Positions 1-4,424 of a stretch of DNA of 7,504 nucleotides are shown here, piece after piece. The translations under genes and the position numbers were made by a program. This DNA is from Deltaproteobacteria bacterium (GTDB taxonomy: Bacteria; Desulfobacterota; Deferrisomatia; Deferrisomatales; Deferrisomataceae): contig JAADGT010000084.1 in NCBI GenBank assembly GCA_013152215.1, positions 1-7,504 on the forward strand. The letters are read 5' to 3'. The number at the start of each line of letters is the position of its first letter. The first letter of the stretch is position 1. Below the pieces are notes generated by a model. The model had not been told where the DNA came from. It ran no database searches and saw nothing but the letters and a program-made list of their open reading frames with translations.

Positions 1-8
1 CCCCCCCA

Positions 9-31
9 CCCCTCTCCCGGGGAGAGAGGGG
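9..31 (-). terminator. GC-rich hairpin downstream of the thiolase gene (possible terminator or intergenic repeat)
   Basis: A perfect 8-base inverted repeat, CCCCTCTC at 9-16 and GAGAGGGG at 24-31, encloses a 7-base loop. It lies about 35 bases beyond the thiolase stop codon. Read on the minus strand it is followed by a G-rich run, not a T tract, so it is not a textbook intrinsic terminator. It could stop transcription together with the hairpin at 42-64, act as an RNA 3'-end stabiliser, or be one copy of a dispersed intergenic repeat. Confidence 0.4.
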
Positions 32-41
32 AGTCAAGGAA

Positions 42-64
42 GGGAGCTGATCGCAGGGGCTCCC
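42..64 (-). terminator. Stem-loop immediately after the thiolase stop codon
   Basis: GGGAGC at 42-47 pairs with GCTCCC at 59-64 across an 11-base loop. The stem starts within two bases of the thiolase TGA (66-68). On the minus strand it is followed by TTCCTTG, which is only weakly T-rich. Position and shape fit a weak intrinsic terminator for the thiolase transcript. The short stem and poor T tract keep confidence moderate to low. Confidence 0.4.
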
Positions 65-65
65 C

Positions 66-1274
66 TCAGCCCTCCGCTTCCATCAGGGTGGCCATGCCCA
101 TGCCGCCGCCCACGCACAGGGTGGCGAGACCCAGCTCCACGCCCCGCCGCCGCATCTCGTGGAGCAGGCTCACGACCAGCCTGAGACCCGTGGCCCCCAC
201 CGGATGCCCCAGGCCGATGCCGCTCCCGTTCACGTTGACCCGTTCCCGGTCGAGCCCCAGATCCCGCTCACAGGCCAGGTACTGGGCCGCGAACGCCTCG
301 TTCAGCTCCACCAGCCCGATGTCCCCCAGGCCGATCCCGGTACGCTCCAGCAGCCTCCGGGTGGCGGGCACCGGGCCGTAGCCCATGATCTCAGGCGGCA
401 CCCCTGCGCTGGTCTGGGCCACCACCCGGCCGAGGATGGGAAGCCCCAGCGCCCGGGCCCGGGCCCGGCTGGTGATCACGGCGGCAGCCGCCCCGTCGTT
501 CAGGCCCGAGCTGTTTCCAGCCGTGACCGTCCCCCCCTCCTTGAAAGCGGGCGGAAGCTTCGCCAGATCCTCCAGGGTGAGGCCGAACCGGGGGTGCTCG
601 TCCGTGTCCACCACGGTCTCCCCCTTCCGGCCCGGCACCCGCACCGGCACGATCTCGTCGCCGAACCGGCCGGCCCGGATCGCGGCCTCGGCGTTGCGGT
701 GGCTCCGCAGGGCCACCTCGTCCTGGTCGGCCCGGGAGATGCCGTGGCGCTCGGCCAGGTTCTCGGCGGTGAGCCCCATGATCATCTCGCTGCCGAGGAT
801 CCGGCTGCCGGAGTTCAGGAGCTCCCACAGGCTGTCGGTCATCTCCCCATGGGTCAAGCGCTGGCCCCACCGGGCGGTCTTCAGCACGTAGGGGGCGTTG
901 GACATGCTCTCCACCCCCACCACCAGCACGGCTCCGGCCTCGCCCGCAGTGACCAGGAGCCGGGCCGACCCCAAGGCCTGCATGGACGAGGAGCACTGCT
1001 TCTGCACCGTGAAGGCCGGGACCTCCACCGGGATGCCCGCGGCCAGCGCGGCGGTGCGGGCCGTGTTGGCCTCGTCGGGGCACTGGATGCACTCGCCCGC
1101 GATCACCTCGTCCAGGTCGGCCCCGGCCAAGCCCGCCCGTCGCAGGGCCTCGTCCATCACCACGGCTGCCAGCCTGTGGGCCCTCAGGCCCTTCAGGCTC
1201 CCTCCGAACTTTCCGATGGGGGTGCGCACGGCGCTCACGATCACGGCGTCGCGGTCGGTCTTGGCAAAACGCAT
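66..1274 (-). CDS. Thiolase (acetyl-CoA C-acyltransferase / acetyltransferase family)
   Basis: A 402-residue cytoplasmic thiolase, close to the family's usual length of about 390-400. Thiolases either condense two acyl-CoA molecules or cleave 3-ketoacyl-CoA with CoA. All catalytic positions are visible: nucleophile Cys94 in QKQCSSSMQA, the NEAF motif at 325-328, His357 in GLGHPVGATG, and Cys387 in LCVGGGMG. The N-terminal DAVIVSAVRTPIGKFGG block (9-25) is also typical. I chose ATG 1274 because GGAGA lies about eight bases upstream; an in-frame ATG at 1289 has no comparable site. The reading frame stays open further upstream to 1649 only because the repeat spacer lacks stops. The gene lies 140 bases beyond the kinase gene, separated by heptamer repeats, so it may have its own promoter, though I see no clear one. 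The sequence does not tell a biosynthetic (acetoacetyl-CoA) from a degradative (beta-oxidation) enzyme, and no other fatty-acid or butyrate gene is present. Confidence 0.95.
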   Translation of the reverse strand: MRFAKTDRDAVIVSAVRTPIGKFGGSLKGLRAHRLAAVVMDEALRRAGLAGADLDEVIAGECIQCPDEANTARTAALAAGIPVEVPAFTVQKQCSSSMQALGSARLLVTAGEAGAVLVVGVESMSNAPYVLKTARWGQRLTHGEMTDSLWELLNSGSRILGSEMIMGLTAENLAERHGISRADQDEVALRSHRNAEAAIRAGRFGDEIVPVRVPGRKGETVVDTDEHPRFGLTLEDLAKLPPAFKEGGTVTAGNSSGLNDGAAAAVITSRARARALGLPILGRVVAQTSAGVPPEIMGYGPVPATRRLLERTGIGLGDIGLVELNEAFAAQYLACERDLGLDRERVNVNGSGIGLGHPVGATGLRLVVSLLHEMRRRGVELGLATLCVGGGMGMATLMEAEG

Positions 1275-1294
1275 GGGAGACGTCTCCATGTCGG

Positions 1295-1322
1295 GGGTCA
1301 GAGAACAGAATCCAGAGGACAG
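1295..1322. repeat. Four imperfect heptamers of the CTGxxxx type
   Basis: On the minus strand the units read CTGTCCT, CTGGATT, CTGTTCT and CTGACCC, in exact register every seven bases. On the plus strand each unit ends in CAG. The block lies 20 bases upstream of the thiolase start and belongs to the same seven-base periodic spacer as 1342-1411, with a different consensus. No protein or RNA function is evident. Confidence 0.7.
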
Positions 1323-1328
1323 GGGGTG

Positions 1329-1341
1329 GGGCCGAAGGCCC
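1329..1341 (-). repeat. 13-base hairpin GGGCCTTCGGCCC (copy 1)
   Basis: On the minus strand this reads GGGCC-TTC-GGCCC, a 5-base stem with a three-base loop. It follows directly after the last GGTC/CGTC-type heptamer of the 1342-1411 array. The identical 13 bases occur at 7333-7345 on the plus strand, again directly after a heptamer run. It could weakly terminate the operon transcript, but no T tract follows, so I call it a repeat component. Confidence 0.65.
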
Positions 1342-1411
1342 GTGACGGGTGATCGGTGACGGGTGACGCGTGACGGGCGACCGGCGACCGTGGACCGTGG
1401 ACCGTGGACCG
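1342..1411. repeat. Heptanucleotide tandem array, ten units
   Basis: Ten contiguous 7-base units fill this stretch. On the plus strand they are GTGACGG, GTGATCG, GTGACGG, GTGACGC, GTGACGG, GCGACCG twice, then TGGACCG three times. The units drift gradually from one end to the other, with the GAC core nearly constant. The array begins three bases beyond the kinase stop codon (1415-1417) and fills more than half of the spacer before the thiolase. Because seven is not a multiple of three, and no unit creates a stop, spurious open frames run through it. Heptamer tandem repeats in intergenic DNA are known from other bacteria (for example the STRR repeats of cyanobacteria). A regulatory role is not shown. 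Confidence 0.85.
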
Positions 1412-1414
1412 ACT

Positions 1415-2548
1415 TTACCTCGCGGCCAGGCGTTCCAGGTGCTGGCGCAGCGTCCGGGCGCGGGCGGGCTTGGAGACCCATGCGTCGGCTCCCAGGCGTC
1501 GCCAGAACGCGGCGTCTGAGGCGGGGCCGGCCGTGTACACGATCACGGGAGCCCTTCCCTCCACCGAGGCTAGACGCGCCACGAACCCCGCCCCTCCGGC
1601 TCCCCGGGGCTCCACCACCGCCCCGGCCCATGGCCCCGACCAGGCCCACAGCTTCAGGGCCTCCTCGGGATCGTCGGGCGCCACCACATCGAACCGTGGG
1701 GCCAGCCCCTTGGCCATCACCTGCCGGGCCTGGGGATCGGGCTCAATCAGGAGCACCCGTCCACCGGCCTCAGGCTCCTCCCTCTCACCGGCCGAGGCCG
1801 CCGGCAGCCACAGATGGACCCGGGCCCCCGGCATCCGCTCGGGATCCCTCCCGCTCCCCTCGGCCCACGCCTCCCCCCCGTGGGCCCGGGCGATGCCCCG
1901 CACCATGGGGAGGCCGAGCCCCAACCCCACCGCCCCGAACTCGAAATCACCGCTGTGGTGGGCGCGGAGGGGGGTCAGGGTTACGAACCGCTCGAAGCAC
2001 CGCTCGGCCTCGCCCCCCCGGGGCATCCCGACGCCGGTGTCCTCCACCGTCACGCACACGCCAGGCTTTCCGGCTCGCTCGAGCGCCACCGCCTGCACCC
2101 GCACGGTTCCGCCGTCCGGCGTGGCCCGGGCGGCGTTCTGCAGGAGCTCCAGCAGCGCGTCCCGGCCGGCCTCGGGGTCTACGGCCACCGCGGGCAGACC
2201 TTCAGGCACCCGGCACTCCCACGAAAGCCGCCGGCCCGCCCCTAGGGTGCGAGCCTCGGCCAAGCACGCCTCCAACCACCGTCCCGGCTCCACCGGCCGG
2301 GCCAGGTAGGTCCAGGCTTCACGGGTGTGGGCCTCGGCCGTGACCTTCCGCAGCACGGCGTTCAGGCGGTTGGCGGCCGCAGCGATCCGGCGCACCCACT
2401 CCCGGGCGGTGGGGTCCAGTCCCACCGGGGCACGATCGAGCAGGAGCTCCGCATGCCCCTTGATGGACACCAGGGGGGTCTTGAACTCGTGGCTCAGCCG
2501 GTCTAGAAGATCTTCCCATGAAACCGGAGCCGCGTCCGTTCGGCTCAC
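1415..2548 (-). CDS. Sensorless histidine kinase with C-terminal degenerate receiver domain
   Basis: A 377-residue soluble hybrid histidine kinase. It begins almost directly at the dimerisation helix, with phosphoacceptor His20 in SHEFKTPLVSIKGH. The ATPase domain follows: N box at 132-139 (Asn138), G1 DTGVGMP at 170-176, F box FERF at 185-188, and a glycine-rich GLGLGL lid at 208-213. A receiver-like domain spans about 264-377. It keeps the acidic residues Glu269/Asp271, Thr339 and Lys360, but the phosphoacceptor position carries Glu313 in VVEPRG instead of Asp. There is no signal peptide, membrane helix, PAS or other sensor domain. The start is GTG 2548, overlapping the stop of the upstream receiver gene by four bases (GTGA), with a GGGAG/AAGGGGA ribosome-binding stretch just before it. 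An ATG-initiated longer frame to 3652 is a shadow of the upstream genes. The likely partner is the receiver/phosphotransfer-like protein encoded directly upstream. Final output is unknown; no DNA-binding domain is present. Confidence 0.9.
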   Translation of the reverse strand: MSRTDAAPVSWEDLLDRLSHEFKTPLVSIKGHAELLLDRAPVGLDPTAREWVRRIAAAANRLNAVLRKVTAEAHTREAWTYLARPVEPGRWLEACLAEARTLGAGRRLSWECRVPEGLPAVAVDPEAGRDALLELLQNAARATPDGGTVRVQAVALERAGKPGVCVTVEDTGVGMPRGGEAERCFERFVTLTPLRAHHSGDFEFGAVGLGLGLPMVRGIARAHGGEAWAEGSGRDPERMPGARVHLWLPAASAGEREEPEAGGRVLLIEPDPQARQVMAKGLAPRFDVVAPDDPEEALKLWAWSGPWAGAVVEPRGAGGAGFVARLASVEGRAPVIVYTAGPASDAAFWRRLGADAWVSKPARARTLRQHLERLAAR

Positions 2549-3249
2549 TCCCCTTCTCCCTCTTCCGCCCCCAGGTCCACAATATCGAGTCCCTCCAGGT
2601 AGCGAGCCGTGCGGTACACCGCCAGGCGGCGGATCTTCGCCACGGCCCGAGAGATCCTGCGGATCCCCCTGTGGACGAACTCCAGGTCGCCCCGCCAGGG
2701 GCTGTCGGGCCCGAGCCGGTCCAGCAGGGTCTCCGTCTTGAGCCCCACCGCGGTCAGCGGCTGGTTGAGGGCGTGGGCCACGGCCCCGGCCGTCTCCAGC
2801 ACCACCCGCAGCCGTTCCCGCTCGAGCTGAGCCGCTCGGGCCTCGTCGAGCTCCCGGAACACCCGCCGCAGCCGGAGGGCGGCCCGCACCCGAGCCCTCA
2901 GCTCCATGAGGTCGAAGGGCTTCACCAGGTAGTCGTTCGCCCCGGCCTCGAGCCCCTCGGCCACGTGGTCCGCGTCCCTGCGGCCGGTGAGCAGGAGCAC
3001 CGGCACCCTCTCGGCACCCGGCCGCTCCCGAAACCGGGCGAGGAACCCCAGCCCGTCCATGCCCGGCATCACCCAATCGAGCACGACCAGGTCCGGCTCC
3101 AGGCCCTGGTCCAGCAGTGCCAGGGCCTCGGCCCCGTCCGCTGCCCCGCGGAACGAGACGGCCTCGTCGTCCAGGGCCGCTTCCAGCAGGGGTAACACGG
3201 CCGGGTCGTCGTCCACCACCAAGATCGTTACGCCCCCCGGCTGCCTCAT
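2545..3249 (-). CDS. Response regulator receiver protein with C-terminal HisKA-like helical domain, no ATPase
   Basis: A 234-residue cytoplasmic protein. Residues 8-124 are a complete CheY-like receiver: acidic pocket Asp13/Asp14, phosphoacceptor Asp58 in VVLDWVMPGMDG, Thr88, and Lys110 followed by Pro. A charged helical linker (about 125-152) leads into a kinase-type dimerisation/phosphoacceptor segment with His159 in AHALNQPLTAVGLK, resembling the HisKA H box of HExNQPL type. The chain ends about 75 residues later with an acidic GAEEGEGE tail and no ATP-binding domain. The start is ATG 3249, preceded by GGAGG at five-base spacing; the ATG shares bases with the cytochrome stop (ATGA). The downstream kinase starts on this gene's own stop (GTGA). 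The layout suggests receiver and phosphotransfer-like modules that need the neighbouring kinase to be phosphorylated. Alternatively the helical domain may only dimerise with the kinase. No DNA-binding or enzymatic output is visible. Confidence 0.88.
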   Translation of the reverse strand: MRQPGGVTILVVDDDPAVLPLLEAALDDEAVSFRGAADGAEALALLDQGLEPDLVVLDWVMPGMDGLGFLARFRERPGAERVPVLLLTGRRDADHVAEGLEAGANDYLVKPFDLMELRARVRAALRLRRVFRELDEARAAQLERERLRVVLETAGAVAHALNQPLTAVGLKTETLLDRLGPDSPWRGDLEFVHRGIRRISRAVAKIRRLAVYRTARYLEGLDIVDLGAEEGEGE

Positions 3250-4424
3250 CGGACCCTCCAGGCCTCCATCCGCTTTCGTGCCCACGTTCCGTCTCGGTCC
3301 GTGTGGCACACGCTGGTGCATGCCGAGTACACCCTACCACCGCCGGGGTCTTCCGCCACCCACACCCGAAGCGTGTGGGTCCGCACCCGGTAGGCCCCAC
3401 GGTCCGGGTTGGTGACGGCCATGTGGCAGTCGATGCACCCGGCCTCGTCCTCGGGGTGGCGCTCGTGGGCGGGAACCAGGGCCAGCTCGGGCTCCTCGTG
3501 GCACCCCGAGCAGATCTCCTCGCTTCGGCGCCGCAGGCTGTGGGGGTATTCGGAACCGTGGGGAAGGTGGCAGGTGGTGCACGACAGCCCCACCCCGGCG
3601 TGCCGGCTCTCCACGAACCCCTGGTACTCCATGAACGGGAGCCGTTCGGCACCCCCCCGCCAGAAATGGGAGGTGGTCCGCTCGGGGTCGGGCCGGATGA
3701 GCTCGAATCGGGACTCCAGCCGGTCCCCCGGCCGGAACCCCACGGGATAGGGATGTTTGCCGTCGAGGCTCCGACCTCGGCTATGGCACGCCCCGCACAG
3801 GGCAGCCCGGGTCAGGGGGGTCAGGGCGGTGGGCCGGAGGATCGGCTCCCGTCCCCCTGAGCCGGCGTGGGCCTCACCGTCGCCATGACAGGCGGAGCAT
3901 CCGGCGTTCGCCTCGGGAAACGTGCGGGTGGTGGGGTCGTACCCCGTGGTGTGGCACCCGGCACACCCGTCCTCCCAGGTGAGGCCCTTGCGGAGCACCG
4001 CCTCGAGGCTGGCCGGCAGGGGCTCCCACCGGCGCCTGGCCAGGTTCCACTGGGCCGGAAGGAGCCGGTACCCGTCCGGGTCCCGCCGGAAGTACACCTG
4101 GATCTGGATGATGCCGTAGGCCAGGGCCACCTGGTCCCGCTCGAACCGGCCCTCCACGTGCTCCGGCCACCCCTCGACCCGCCTGCCCCACCGGGCCTTG
4201 ACCAGCCGTGGGTCCCGATCCGGATCGATGAGGAAGTGGCTGTGGGGGTGGCGGATCCACAGGGAGAACTCGGGATTGTGGCAGGTTCCACAGGTGCGTG
4301 AGCGGCTCTGGGCCAGGCCCGAGGCCAGGGTCACGTGGGCCACCCCACCCGGGGTGGCCCCGGCAGCCGCGGCCCAGACCAGGACCACGGCAACGACCGC
4401 CGCGCGCAGCCCCTTGGGGTTCAC
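3246..4424 (-). CDS. Periplasmic multiheme cytochrome c (c554-like), seven CXXCH plus one CXXXCH
   Basis: A 392-residue exported electron-transfer protein. Residues 1-23 form a signal peptide: Lys/Arg near the start, a hydrophobic VVAVVLVWAAAA core, and AGA just before the mature chain. Canonical heme-binding motifs lie at 45-49 (CGTCH), 154-158 (CAGCH), 176-180 (CSACH), 210-214 (CGACH), 282-286 (CTTCH), 305-309 (CSGCH) and 330-334 (CIDCH). An eighth motif, CTSVCH at 369-374, has one extra residue between the cysteines. Spare histidines, such as the HPHSH cluster at 59-63 and H186, H275, H289 and H323, could be distal heme ligands. Phrases such as GCSACHGDGEAH and SRHAGVGLSCTTCH match the cytochrome c554 style of multiheme protein. 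The start is GTG 4424, overlapping the ppdK stop (GTGA), with GGAG nearby. The gene overlaps the receiver gene downstream by four bases. Its redox partner and substrate are unknown. A catalytic role cannot be excluded, since octaheme reductases and oxidases exist, but no such signature is obvious. Confidence 0.9.
   Translation of the reverse strand: MNPKGLRAAVVAVVLVWAAAAGATPGGVAHVTLASGLAQSRSRTCGTCHNPEFSLWIRHPHSHFLIDPDRDPRLVKARWGRRVEGWPEHVEGRFERDQVALAYGIIQIQVYFRRDPDGYRLLPAQWNLARRRWEPLPASLEAVLRKGLTWEDGCAGCHTTGYDPTTRTFPEANAGCSACHGDGEAHAGSGGREPILRPTALTPLTRAALCGACHSRGRSLDGKHPYPVGFRPGDRLESRFELIRPDPERTTSHFWRGGAERLPFMEYQGFVESRHAGVGLSCTTCHLPHGSEYPHSLRRRSEEICSGCHEEPELALVPAHERHPEDEAGCIDCHMAVTNPDRGAYRVRTHTLRVWVAEDPGGGRVYSACTSVCHTDRDGTWARKRMEAWRVR

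Noticed and set aside
1342..1411. CRISPR array
   Set aside because: The units are contiguous heptamers without spacers, and no cas gene is present.
1275..1649. Extension of the thiolase frame upstream to 1649
   Set aside because: The extra residues translate the heptamer spacer and the antisense/out-of-frame end of the kinase gene. Conserved thiolase sequence and a Shine-Dalgarno both point to ATG 1274.
2549..3652. Extension of the kinase frame upstream to 3652
   Set aside because: It overlaps the receiver and cytochrome genes in another frame and is Arg/Gly/Pro-rich with no domain. The GTG at 2548 has a good ribosome-binding site and coupled overlap.
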